This document shows, in pieces, positions 1 to 8,130 of a stretch of DNA of 64,000 nucleotides. A program made the position numbers and the translations under genes. Each line of letters opens with the position of its first letter. Position 1 is the stretch's first letter. The DNA is from Phycisphaerales bacterium (GTDB lineage Bacteria > Planctomycetota > Phycisphaerae > UBA1845 > UTPLA1): positions 1,302,001 through 1,366,000 of the forward strand of contig JACKHI010000001.1 of the NCBI GenBank assembly GCA_020639075.1. Reading direction: 5' to 3'. The notes under the pieces were generated by a model. The model saw nothing but the letters and a program-made list of their open reading frames with translations, did not search any database and was not told the origin of the DNA.

Positions 1-842
1 AGGATGCAGGCGCCCGTCGGGCACTGTGCATTGTCGCCGAGGTACGTGCCGCTCTGGCTCGCACAGTCCGTGGCATCCGTAATGATGCAGCTCGTGTTCG
101 GAAGCACGCAGGCGCCCGTCGGGATAACCGTGCTGCAGTCGCGAGCCTCGTTGAACGTCGTTGCAACGCAGAGGTTGTCAACGCGAATCGTCTCGGCCGC
201 AGTCGTCGATGACTGTCGCAGGGCAAAACCCACGATCGTCAGGCCCGGGTCCGTTCCGTCTGTACCAAGAATGGACGTGCCACCTTCAGTCGCCGCGTCA
301 ACCCAGAGCTGCGCCTGGTTTGTTGCCTGGTCGTACTTGACGACTACGCGGTAGCTCGTGGCGTACGACAGGTCCGTCGCCCACGTCGCGTCGGCACTGC
401 TGCCGAGCGTTGAAATACCAACCGTGAAGTCACCGCCACCCGTCGGCGGCAGAATGAAGACGCGCCCTCTGAACCCTGTCGTCGCATCCTTGAAGTGGGT
501 GAAGTAGGTCAGAGTCCCCGCAGGATACGGGACGCCAAGATCATCAACCGAAATGTCGATTCCGAAGTAGATCGCACCCGCCTGCGACGCAAACGCAGTG
601 TTGGCGTCCTCTCGCGAACCGGCGCCGTGAGTCACAACCGCCTGGCCGCTGGATACCTGAATCGGATTGGAGCCGGCGCCGCTGTGCGCCGTCCAACCGC
701 CGTTGCCGACGAGATTGCCGTCCGGATACGTGAATTCGTCCGAGGCCACCGGGGCCGCGTTCGCCGTCTGCGCAGAAAGCGCAAACGCGGTACACAGACA
801 TAAAACCGACGCCAAACAGCGTCCCTTACTCTTCAGTGTCAT
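1..842 (-). CDS. Secreted protein with lectin-like domain and Cys repeats, C-terminus cut off
   Basis: The ATG at 842 follows AGGAGG by five bases, a clear ribosome binding site. The first 29 residues form a signal peptide ending QTANAA, so the product is exported. Residues about 30-225 are rich in Gly, Thr, Ser and aromatic residues, like the beta-sandwich (LamG or concanavalin-like) domains of planctomycete surface proteins; no catalytic motif is visible. From about residue 236 a cysteine motif begins (PTGACVLPNTSC, then DATDCASQSGTYLGD, then PTGAC again). The repeat period is 34 codons: a 16-base stretch at 6-21 recurs at 108-123. Such GACxxP repeats are common in planctomycete exported proteins. 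The frame is open at the window edge, so the true length is unknown. Domain naming is by inspection only. Confidence 0.8.
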   Translation of the reverse strand, partial: MTLKSKGRCLASVLCLCTAFALSAQTANAAPVASDEFTYPDGNLVGNGGWTAHSGAGSNPIQVSSGQAVVTHGAGSREDANTAFASQAGAIYFGIDISVDDLGVPYPAGTLTYFTHFKDATTGFRGRVFILPPTGGGDFTVGISTLGSSADATWATDLSYATSYRVVVKYDQATNQAQLWVDAATEGGTSILGTDGTDPGLTIVGFALRQSSTTAAETIRVDNLCVATTFNEARDCSTVIPTGACVLPNTSCIITDATDCASQSGTYLGDNAQCPTGACI

Positions 843-1368
843 CTTTTCCTCCTACGAATCTTCCACCTGGTATTCACTGACTGTTTGCGTAATCGAAGCG
901 CACGACGCGCGTCGACTCATTCCACGTAGATTTGCTGGTTCGAATAGCGAGTGCGCAGCAAGACGCCGCAAGTCCGATTGAATTGTGGCCTCTTTCCTCC
1001 ATCTGGGGCAATAGAATATGCGGTCGCTGCATGAACTGCCACCGCGGATTGTTAGTAATCCCTTAAGATTGCGCTGGCCGCAACAAATCACATTGCCGCC
1101 TTTCCACCCCAATCGTGTGCCGGATTCGCGTCAGGATTCGCACGATCATGATCGCGGAACCGCGCTGCGGGCGACTCCCAGTATACTCGATTCTGCGCGG
1201 AAATCGTAGGATCTGGCGCACCCGCACCGAGGATTCGAGAGATTCTCCCTCCACGTAGGAACCTCTAATTCCACGTCCGGAAATCGCTAACTGCCCGATC
1301 GGGCTGCAGATACATTCGCGACTCGAATTGGTCGGGGGAACAAGGCCGATGGACGCCAGGGCACAGCA
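843..1368. other. Gene-free stretch between secreted protein and glycosyltransferase
   Basis: I find no convincing gene here; the short open frames lack ribosome binding sites and recognisable protein features. It should hold the promoter of the minus-strand gene starting at 842 and the 3' end of the glycosyltransferase transcript. No strong hairpin with a T tract is visible. Confidence 0.6.
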
Positions 1369-2379
1369 TCAGGAAAAGGCGTGGCTTGCTTCAAAACGCC
1401 GCTGCCAGAGCTCGGGGCCGCGAAGCTCATATCCATCGACGAACCCCTGCCGGAAATGCCGTCGCTTGACCGGCAGATGCATCGCGTACAGCAGCTCACA
1501 TTCCGCGGACCACGACGCAATATCCGGCATCAGCGCCGCCGCGCGCTCGGCCAACTTGGACTCGATCCGGGCCTGGTCGATCGCATCGATGCTCAGCCAG
1601 CCCTCGAAATCGTCCCGCATCCGCCGCGGATCCTCGTAGCCGAAAATCGCCGAAAAACAATCGGGATTCACCTCCGCCAGACAGGCCGCCATTCGGCCCA
1701 GACAACGTTCGCGTTCCAGATAATCACTCCACGTAACGCGATGATCGTGGACGCAGACGGCCCGCTCGTCATACAACACGCCGCCGCCCTCGCATGCGTC
1801 CACGCGCCATGCGAATTCGACGTCGTCGTACAGATACGGCCGGAGCCTTTCGTCAAATCCGCCGACGTCCCTCGCGATCGACGTGGGGATCGACGCATTG
1901 CAGGTCCAGAAATGTCGGAACCCGTACCGCTCGCCATGCGTCATGCCGTGATAGAAAAAGACCATCGACGTGTCACGCACAAGCCCGTCGAAGACCGTCG
2001 GTTCGGGCCAGACGGCCCAGTCCGTCCGGCCGACGACCATCGCCGGAGCGTCCGATCGCCGCTGCGCCGCGATGTGGTTCGCCGCCCAATCGGCGTCCGG
2101 ATAACAGTCGTCGTTGAGGAACAGGAGATACTCGCCGGTCGATTGTTCGATCGCCGCGTTCCTTGCCGCGGCGACGCCGACGCGCGGCAGTTTCAATCGT
2201 GTGACGATGCCGTTGCGCGACACGGTTTCGGTCCCGCCTGTCGCCAGAGCGCCGTCTTCGGCGATGATGACTTCGATTGAATCGTCCGATCTCAGGCGCT
2301 GGCGCATCAGTCGGTCGACGCACGTCTCGAGCTTGGCCGGTCGACCGTGCGTTGGGATGATGATGCTTGCCGTTGACAT
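1369..2379 (-). CDS. Glycosyltransferase family 2
   Basis: The product (336 aa) begins MSTASIIIPTHGRPAKLETC, the usual start of a GT-A fold family 2 enzyme with its nucleotide-sugar binding first strand. At about residue 88 the LFLNDDCYPDADW stretch supplies the Asp-Asp metal site. A region near residues 140-160 (RHFWTCNASIPTS) and one near 180-190 (DVEFAWR) match the acceptor-side motifs of this family. The enzyme would transfer a sugar from an activated donor to a polysaccharide or other acceptor in the cytoplasm; donor and acceptor cannot be told. The frame extends upstream to 2523, but that extension is unlike the family, so I chose the ATG at 2379, which has AGGA about ten bases before it. 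It is divergent from the methyltransferase at 2654. Confidence 0.85.
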   Translation of the reverse strand: MSTASIIIPTHGRPAKLETCVDRLMRQRLRSDDSIEVIIAEDGALATGGTETVSRNGIVTRLKLPRVGVAAARNAAIEQSTGEYLLFLNDDCYPDADWAANHIAAQRRSDAPAMVVGRTDWAVWPEPTVFDGLVRDTSMVFFYHGMTHGERYGFRHFWTCNASIPTSIARDVGGFDERLRPYLYDDVEFAWRVDACEGGGVLYDERAVCVHDHRVTWSDYLERERCLGRMAACLAEVNPDCFSAIFGYEDPRRMRDDFEGWLSIDAIDQARIESKLAERAAALMPDIASWSAECELLYAMHLPVKRRHFRQGFVDGYELRGPELWQRRFEASHAFS

Positions 2380-2653
2380 CGCCGAATCCTGCCGGGCACC
2401 GTGGGAAATCGCCTCCCTGCCGGTCCGTCGCCAAAGCGAATCCCGATAACACTGCGCCGCGCAGCTTGTGCGCCTTTTGCAGGGCGCAGGCATTCTTTCT
2501 AAAATCGGTATCCCGGAACGCATGGCTGAAAGAATTAGACACGCCGACTGACTCCTGCCACCCCGTTCAACCCCCTGCGCCAGAACCGCGTCAAGCGTAG
2601 ACGCTGCGCGATCCGACGTTTAAGTTGAAGCGCTGGATCGCAAACCCAATGCA

Positions 2654-3355
2654 ATGGAAACGACAATGCAAGACATCCTCGTCGCCACGGAAGCACAGAA
2701 ACGCGGCCTTGATCGCCGAACCGGTGAAAGACACTATCGCGCTTACGTCGGCCCGGCCGAATACTACGATCTCCTCGCGTCGAATCAGTTTGCCGCGCTT
2801 TGCCGCAGCGGCATTCGCGAAGATCACGCAGTGCTGGACATCGGCTGCGGCTCGCTTGGCGCAGGCCGTCTGCTGATGTCGTACCTGCTGCCGGGCCGCT
2901 ACTTCGGAATCGAACCCGAGCGATGGCTGATCGAGGCCGGCATCCGAGAAGAACTCGGTCGCGAATTCGTTCGCATGAAGCAGCCCACATTCGACTACAA
3001 CGCCGAGTTCAATCTCGGCGTCTTCCGCCGGCAGTTCGACTTCCTGTTGGCGCAATCCGTCTTCACGCACACGCCGAAGAACGATCTGGAAAAATGCTTC
3101 GCCGAAGGACGCCGGGTCCTCAAGCCCGAAGGACTCTTCGCGGCGACATTCCAGGAGGGCGAACTGGACTATGAGGGTGATCGCTGGATCTTCCCGCAGC
3201 AGGCCTGTTACACGCCGGGATACATCGACGCCGCCGCAGGCCGCGCGGGGCTGCTCTGCATCTTCCCGAACTGGTCGCATCCGACCGGTCAGACGTGGTT
3301 CGTCCTCCATCATCCGGACCACACGCCGGAGCTGGAGACGATTCCGGCGACGTAA
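2654..3355 (+). CDS. Class I SAM-dependent methyltransferase
   Basis: A 233-residue protein with motif I of the Rossmann methyltransferases at residues 61-66 (LDIGCG followed by SLGAGR). Motif II is the acidic end of the next strand (YFGIEPE, about 83-89). The later LLAQSVFTHTP and RRVLKPEGLF segments match motifs IV and VI of the Methyltransf_11/25 group. The substrate cannot be read from the sequence; the neighbouring glycosyltransferase suggests small-molecule or glycan decoration, but the two genes are divergent rather than an operon. The start could be the ATG at 2654 or the in-frame ATG at 2666, which has GGA about ten bases upstream. No signal peptide, so cytoplasmic. Confidence 0.82.
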   Translation: METTMQDILVATEAQKRGLDRRTGERHYRAYVGPAEYYDLLASNQFAALCRSGIREDHAVLDIGCGSLGAGRLLMSYLLPGRYFGIEPERWLIEAGIREELGREFVRMKQPTFDYNAEFNLGVFRRQFDFLLAQSVFTHTPKNDLEKCFAEGRRVLKPEGLFAATFQEGELDYEGDRWIFPQQACYTPGYIDAAAGRAGLLCIFPNWSHPTGQTWFVLHHPDHTPELETIPAT

Positions 3356-3407
3356 TCGAACGTAATTGCGCCGTCGCCCCGGCGCATGCCCGGCTATGTC
3401 GACACGA

Positions 3408-3770
3408 AGAGAGGGTTCTTCACGGAATATCGTGAGACTCTATAGGCATCTTTGGTAGCGCGAGTACCGCGTCCCGATAGGGACGCGTTGAAAATAGCCC
3501 AGCCTTTCAAGGCTGGGATTGATAGTTGGTTACTACCATTGCCGTGCCGTAGGTACGGCGCGACTCCGCGCATCAAGCTCATCCCGTCCCGCCGGGACTG
3601 GGCCTGAAAAACAGCTGACAACGCCCCGTCAAAAAACGTGCGGCTATTCTCATGTGATCCCTACGGGATCCCGGGTGCATTCACTTTTCGCTCTTGTACC
3701 GGAATACCGAGTCATCCGGCTATTCCGTGATGAACACGAAGAAACCCAGGCATGACTGCCTGGGCTCGGA
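3408..3770. repeat. Cluster of short hairpins in a gene-free stretch
   Basis: The interval 3356-3850 has no credible gene but holds a series of perfect short palindromes: 3468-3487 (8-bp stem, GATA loop), 3498-3517 (7-bp stem), 3656-3670 (GATCCC/GGGATC) and 3745-3764 (8-bp stem CCCAGGCA/TGCCTGGG). A module at 3408-3432 (GAGAGGGTTCTTCACGGAA) closely matches the tandem units near 15.4-15.8 kb, and the TGAAAATAGCC just before the second hairpin recurs at about 17.38 kb. This is therefore a member of a dispersed, modular hairpin repeat family rather than a single terminator. It lies downstream of both the methyltransferase (plus) and nuoC (minus). Confidence 0.75.
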
Positions 3771-3850
3771 TTTCGTATCCAAATCGGAATTCAGTACAAG
3801 CTCGAACATCGAACCGAGTTTACGCATTCGGCGCTAACGAAGATGATTCG

Positions 3851-4384
3851 TCAGGCGCTGTCGCGCGTCACGACTTCATAGTTCTCGCGCTCGCCGCGAC
3901 CGCGAAGCGGGTAGTCCTTCCGTAGCGGGTTCGCTTCGAAGCCCTCCCACGTCAGGATCCGGCGCAGATCGGGATGCCGTTCAAAAACGATCCCGAACAT
4001 GTCGTACACTTCTCGCTCCATCCAGTCGGCGCCCTTCCAGATCGACGTGACGCTCGGCAGCGAAGGCGCCGGATCGTTCACAAACGCCTTCACCCACAAT
4101 CGATGATTGTGCGTCAGCGAGAGCAGCGAATACACGACGCCGTAGCGATCCGTCGCATTCGGAAAGTTCAGGTAATCGACGCACGTCAGATCGACGAGCT
4201 GCTCGAACCTGCACGTCGCATCGTCGCGAAGCGCCAGCAGCACCTCGATCAGGCGATCGGGCTCGACGCGGATGTACATCTGATCGCCCGGCTCCGCGCC
4301 GCGCATCAGAAGCGGCTTCGCTTCCAGCGCAATGTCGCCGACCTTTGATTTCAACGCGTCGATGATCTGTTCCGTCGTTGCCAT
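3851..4384 (-). CDS. nuoC: NADH-quinone oxidoreductase subunit C (complex I 30 kDa subunit)
   Basis: A 177-residue protein of normal length for stand-alone NuoC. The 30-kDa subunit signature is present: EREVYDMFGI at 123-132 and PLRKDYPL at 153-160. The middle (LVDLTCVDYLN at about 63-73 and the YSLLSLTHNHRLWVK strand pair) is also typical. NuoC is part of the peripheral arm of complex I, facing the cytoplasm, and docks against NuoD and NuoB. It starts at an ATG four bases after the stop of a small unknown gene, so it is co-transcribed with nuoA and nuoB. NuoD would normally follow, but the next 490 bases contain only hairpin repeats, so the rest of complex I must be encoded elsewhere. Confidence 0.95.
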   Translation of the reverse strand: MATTEQIIDALKSKVGDIALEAKPLLMRGAEPGDQMYIRVEPDRLIEVLLALRDDATCRFEQLVDLTCVDYLNFPNATDRYGVVYSLLSLTHNHRLWVKAFVNDPAPSLPSVTSIWKGADWMEREVYDMFGIVFERHPDLRRILTWEGFEANPLRKDYPLRGRGERENYEVVTRDSA

Positions 4385-4388
4385 GCGT

Positions 4389-4739
4389 CTAGTTTCTCGT
4401 CTTCTTTCGTTGATCGATCAGTCGCCTTGTCGCCCGGGCAATGGCGCATTCGAGCGGGTAGTTCGCAACCCACTCCTCCTCGGCCGGTTGTGATTCGCCC
4501 GCCCCGCTGTCGGCCGCTCGATTCAACCAGCCCGCGGACGCCGCGGCCTCCGTTAGTTCGACGTCCAGCGCGTCGGCGAGGGCCGACTCGATCACCTGTG
4601 TCGCGTCGGAGTCCGTCGAGATGCGCGGCGTGCCGTCCGGCAGGCGCCACAGATCGTGCTCACGGTCAATCAGATTCCAGCCCAATAGCCGTTCGCAAAT
4701 CAGCTCGTTTTCAATCGTCGGAAACACGAGTCGCCTCAC
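4389..4739 (-). CDS. Small unknown protein embedded between nuoB and nuoC
   Basis: The reading frame of 116 aa starts at a GTG that overlaps the nuoB stop codon (GTGA) and ends four bases before nuoC, so it is translationally coupled within the nuo operon. The N-terminus reads RRLVFPTIENELICERLLGW and the middle is acidic (LADALDVELTEAAA), followed by a likely flexible stretch with Gly, Ser and Gln and a basic end (LIDQRKKTRN). It has no signal peptide, membrane segment or Cys cluster. I do not recognise the family. The position suggests a complex I accessory or assembly role, but that is inference from context only. The same frame runs open through much of nuoB, but that part is out of phase with the nuoB protein and is a shadow. 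Confidence 0.7.
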   Translation of the reverse strand: MRRLVFPTIENELICERLLGWNLIDREHDLWRLPDGTPRISTDSDATQVIESALADALDVELTEAAASAGWLNRAADSGAGESQPAEEEWVANYPLECAIARATRRLIDQRKKTRN

Positions 4740-5320
4740 TTTGAGTCGATATTGACCTGAATCGTCGGTTCCACGACCAGGCCCAACCCCTTGCCGCGGA
4801 CGCTGCTCGGCCTCACGCCGTCCTTCTCGACGACGCGTTGAATCGCCATCACGCCCTCGATCAGTGTTTCGGGGCGCGGCGGACAACCCGGCACGTACAC
4901 GTCCACCGGCAGAAACTGATCCACGCCCTGCACGACGGCGTAAGTATCGAACACGCCGCCGGTGGACGCACACGCGCCCATGGAGATCACCCACTTGGGT
5001 TCGCAGATCTGTTTGTAGATTCGCTGAAGCACGGGCATCATTTTGATCGCGACGCGCCCCGCGCAGATCAGCAGATCGCTCTGCCGCGGGCTGAAGCGCA
5101 TGACCTCGGCGCCGAAGCGCGCCAAGTCGTATCGGCTCGATGCCGTCGCCATCAACTCGATGCCGCAGCACGCCGTCGCGAACGGCAACGGCCACAGGGA
5201 GTGCTTGCGCGCCCAGTTCACGCCGTTCTCGCGAAAAAACGACACCAGTTCGTCCAGGCGCGTTGTGACGACGTCGTCGTTCCCCATGTTATACGGCGAG
5301 TAATTGCTCTTTTGCTGCAT
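4736..5320 (-). CDS. nuoB: NADH-quinone oxidoreductase subunit B
   Basis: A 194-residue protein containing the four ligands of the terminal [4Fe-4S] cluster N2: the Cys-Cys pair at 51-52 in FATACCGIELMATA, Cys117 in MGACAST and Cys146 in VPGCPPRPE. NuoB sits at the base of the peripheral arm and passes electrons to the quinone bound between NuoB and NuoD. I chose the ATG at 5320 (MQQKSNYSPY) because the longer open frame upstream overlaps nuoA and is unlike the family. It begins 14 bases after the nuoA stop codon, and its stop overlaps the next gene. Confident by motif. Confidence 0.96.
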   Translation of the reverse strand: MQQKSNYSPYNMGNDDVVTTRLDELVSFFRENGVNWARKHSLWPLPFATACCGIELMATASSRYDLARFGAEVMRFSPRQSDLLICAGRVAIKMMPVLQRIYKQICEPKWVISMGACASTGGVFDTYAVVQGVDQFLPVDVYVPGCPPRPETLIEGVMAIQRVVEKDGVRPSSVRGKGLGLVVEPTIQVNIDSK

Positions 5321-5334
5321 ATCCGGGATCGCTC

Positions 5335-5745
5335 CTAGTCGTAACGCAGGATGCCCTTGCCCCATTCGTAGATGAAGCCCACCGTCACAATGATGAAGAA
5401 CACGACGCCGACCCAGAAAATCATCGGCGCATTGTCGGCGATCGGCTCGCTTGTTCGCGACTTGAGGAACGCCATCGCCCATGGATACATGAGAATCAGT
5501 TCGACGTCGAAAATGAGGAACATCATCGCGACGAGATAGAACTTCACATTGAACCGTTGACGTGCGTCACCGACGATGGGCATGCCCGACTCGTATGCGG
5601 CGTCCTTCTCGGGGCCGTGGCGTGTGGCCTTCGGCAGGTAGTGCGTCAACAACAGAATGACGATGCCGACGGCGAAGACCACGCCAAGCAGGACCGCGAT
5701 GGGGCCATATCCGAGATTCGGCGACTCGGCCAGAATCGAAGTCAT
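5335..5745 (-). CDS. nuoA: NADH-quinone oxidoreductase subunit A
   Basis: A 136-residue membrane protein with three predicted helices (about 12-35, 66-92 and 108-126), as in NuoA/ND3. Conserved motifs are YESGMP at 51-56 in the loop that approaches the quinone site and FDVELILMYPWA at 79-90, which carries the membrane acidic residues. It is the first gene of the local nuo cluster. The start at 5745 has GGGAG about nine bases upstream; the open frame extends a further 13 codons but those are not NuoA-like. I looked upstream for a Rex-type operator, because a rex gene lies 1.5 kb away, and saw no clear one. Confidence 0.95.
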   Translation of the reverse strand: MTSILAESPNLGYGPIAVLLGVVFAVGIVILLLTHYLPKATRHGPEKDAAYESGMPIVGDARQRFNVKFYLVAMMFLIFDVELILMYPWAMAFLKSRTSEPIADNAPMIFWVGVVFFIIVTVGFIYEWGKGILRYD

Positions 5746-5927
5746 CGTCGGGTTCTCCCTCGAGCAAGACGCAATCGCCCGCATCCTCGCGGCAATTCAC
5801 GCTTGTTTTCGTACCGGCGGGTATCTTAGGGGAGGATGGGTTTCTTTTCACCATGCCGGCGGCAGTGGTTTCCGACGGTTTTCGGGAAAATACAAGTTGG
5901 GAGTGAACGCCGTTGCCCCGTCCGCCG

Positions 5928-6959
5928 CTATCCGATGTTCCAGGGCTCCTGCTTGATGACCTGCCGAAGATCATCGATCGCCCGCAAAGCGTCTTTCGCC
6001 TGGCTCGAATTTGGTCGATCCTTCACGACGCCCGACAGCGTGCGCCCCGGCGGATTCGTGCTTTCCGACCGCAGCAGTTCCTGAATCGCCCGCTCCAGTT
6101 CGCCGACAAGTCGGCGCAACGTCGGCAGGTAGTCCTTGGAAGTCTCCCGGTCTCCATACCGACGCGCATGAGCCTCCAGCATGTCCACGAGAACGGCCAG
6201 CAGGTCCCGCTTTGATTCAATCGTCAGCTTGGTCTTGGCGGCGCTCAACGCCGCCTGGTAGCCGGCGGCATCCTTCAGTTCGTCCTGGCTGCCAACGCGA
6301 AGATCCGCCATCCGCGCCCGCAGGATCTTGGTCAGCGCCTTCGCCTGAAGATCGGCGACGGCAAAGTTCTGAATCGCCCCGCAGAAGTCTGTCGCTTCGT
6401 AAACGACCTGCAACAGCGCCTCACTGCGCGTCGTCGCGCCGATATCGCCCAGGGCCGTCAGGGCACTGGAGACCAGCGAACGATCGTCACCGATCGCCGA
6501 TCGAAGGCTCTTGATGCCCGCCGCACAGTGATATTGAACGGATTCGAACGGCGAGCGCAATCCCGACACAAGCGCTGGCGCGACAGCCGGCCGATTGACC
6601 GATCGAAGAATCATCGCCGCATCTTCACCCGCCGGCCGCGACGTGCTCAACACGAGCCCCGCCAGATGATACGCGCATCGATCCGCGTAATAATTCAGGG
6701 CGGCATCCGTCGCGCCGGAAATCGAGAGCGTCTCAAGTAGTCGGCCACGGACTTTCTCGCGCTCATCCGGCGACTCGTCGGCGACAGAGGCGAGTCGCGA
6801 TGCGCGATCCTGAACCTCCTGATCAACAAGTGCCTTGTCCGCATTCGACAGATCCGACTTCTTCATGATGCTGTCGAGTTTGTCAGCCGCGCGCGCCGGA
6901 GTCGCAAAGACCGTCGCCGCCAGCGCGGCGATCCAAAGCAGGCGAGAGATTGATCGCAT
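5928..6959 (-). CDS. Exported HEAT-like repeat protein of unknown role
   Basis: A 343-residue product starting MRSISRLLWIAALAATVFA, a signal peptide probably cleaved after ARAA. The mature part is helical and rich in Ala, Leu, Arg and Asp. Blocks such as PAVAPALVSGLRSPFESVQ and SSALTALGDIGATTRSEALL look like HEAT/armadillo-type helical repeats. There are two or three Cys residues and no enzymatic motif. Such proteins usually act as scaffolds; here it would act in the periplasm. The start at 6959 is preceded by GAAGG at about 12 bases. It lies 182 bases upstream of nuoA on the same strand and is divergent from rex. Function unknown. Confidence 0.72.
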   Translation of the reverse strand: MRSISRLLWIAALAATVFATPARAADKLDSIMKKSDLSNADKALVDQEVQDRASRLASVADESPDEREKVRGRLLETLSISGATDAALNYYADRCAYHLAGLVLSTSRPAGEDAAMILRSVNRPAVAPALVSGLRSPFESVQYHCAAGIKSLRSAIGDDRSLVSSALTALGDIGATTRSEALLQVVYEATDFCGAIQNFAVADLQAKALTKILRARMADLRVGSQDELKDAAGYQAALSAAKTKLTIESKRDLLAVLVDMLEAHARRYGDRETSKDYLPTLRRLVGELERAIQELLRSESTNPPGRTLSGVVKDRPNSSQAKDALRAIDDLRQVIKQEPWNIG

Positions 6960-7281
6960 AAACCGAGTACCTTCCGGCTTCCAGGGGGCTCGTGTGTCTG
7001 TCGGGTCTCCCCGCGATGCAGGCGGGTCACCGCTGGGAATCGCACGCTGCGTCCGACGGCGTCTCGGCGCGAACGCAGTCGCCTCGACCCCAAGCGTATC
7101 CAGACTCATCACCGTAGCAAGTCCCCGCGCACAGTGTCAAGCGGCCCGAAGGCGGTCAAGCACGGCACAAAACGGCTTCTTCGCTGTCACGCTTGCTTGT
7201 CCCGCTGTCGAGCAACCGATAACATCCCATCGCGTTTCGGCCCCTCCGCCGCTGATGACACGCCGTTGTTGGACGTCGACC
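6960..7281. other. Divergent intergenic region before rex
   Basis: This 322-bp stretch separates the exported HEAT-like gene (minus) from rex (plus) and must contain both promoters. Open frames cross it on both strands but are shadows. I saw no convincing Rex operator (TTGTGA-like inverted repeat) for autoregulation. Confidence 0.5.
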
Positions 7282-7968
7282 ATGAAACCAGACGGGAACA
7301 TCCCTGCGCCCGCCGTTCGCCGGCTGAGTCTCTACCTCCGCCAGCTCGAACTGCTTTGGGCCGACGATCGCCAGAAAGTCTCGTCCAAGGAACTCGGCGC
7401 CGCGCTGCGACTCACGGATTCTCAGATCCGCAAGGACCTCGCCTACTTCGGCCAGTTCGGCCAGGCCGGCGTCGGCTACGACATCACGGAACTCACGACG
7501 AATATCCGCCGCATCCTCGGCACGGATCGAACCTGGAACGTCCTGCTCGTCGGCGCCGGCAATCTCGGTTCCGCCCTGTCGGCCTATCGCGGATTCGCAA
7601 AACGCGGCTTCCGCCTCGTCGCCGTCTTTGACTCCGACAAGAAGAAAGTCGGCAAGCCGCTGCTCTCCAACCCAGAGCTCGTCGTTCAGCACATCGACAT
7701 GCTCGAAGATGAAGTCAAACGCCGGGAAATCCATCTCGCGATCAACGCCGTTCCGGCCGAAGCGGCGCAGCAGATCGCACATCGACTCGTCAAGGCGGGC
7801 GTCAAGGGGCTCTTCAACTTCGCGCCCGTCAACCTCGACATCGATGCCGACGTCGCCGTCGCCTCCGTCGATCTGGCCGTCCAGCTTGAACAACTCTCCT
7901 TCCAGGTCAGCATGAATCAGTCCATCGCCGACGCCGAGAAAACCCGAAAGAAGCGGCGAAAAAAATAG
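7282..7968 (+). CDS. rex: Redox-sensing transcriptional repressor Rex
   Basis: A 228-residue protein of normal Rex length. Residues 1-80 form the winged helix: VRRLSLYLRQLELL, then the SSKELGAALRLTDSQIRKDL recognition region and the FGQFGQAGVGYDI wing. Residues 85-205 are a Rossmann domain with the nucleotide-binding GAGNLG at 91-96 and the acidic end of strand 2 (AVFDSDKKKVG). FNFAPVNLD near 180-188 and the C-terminal swapped helix (LAVQLEQLSFQV) are also typical. Rex is a homodimer that leaves its operators when NADH rises relative to NAD+, and it commonly controls respiratory and fermentative genes. Longer frames upstream lack family features, so I chose the ATG at 7282. Confidence 0.95.
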   Translation: MKPDGNIPAPAVRRLSLYLRQLELLWADDRQKVSSKELGAALRLTDSQIRKDLAYFGQFGQAGVGYDITELTTNIRRILGTDRTWNVLLVGAGNLGSALSAYRGFAKRGFRLVAVFDSDKKKVGKPLLSNPELVVQHIDMLEDEVKRREIHLAINAVPAEAAQQIAHRLVKAGVKGLFNFAPVNLDIDADVAVASVDLAVQLEQLSFQVSMNQSIADAEKTRKKRRKK

Positions 7969-8130
7969 CTGCCCGTCCGGGTTTCGCGCAATAACGGCCG
8001 ATCTGTCCGCTCCAATTCGAGCCCTTGCACATCGCCGGATCCACTGACTTCCGATTGGATCGATCAGCGCCCTCGGGTATCATGCACCGCCGATTGCCGC
8101 CATTCCGCGGCGAAACGACCGGAAGAGGAC

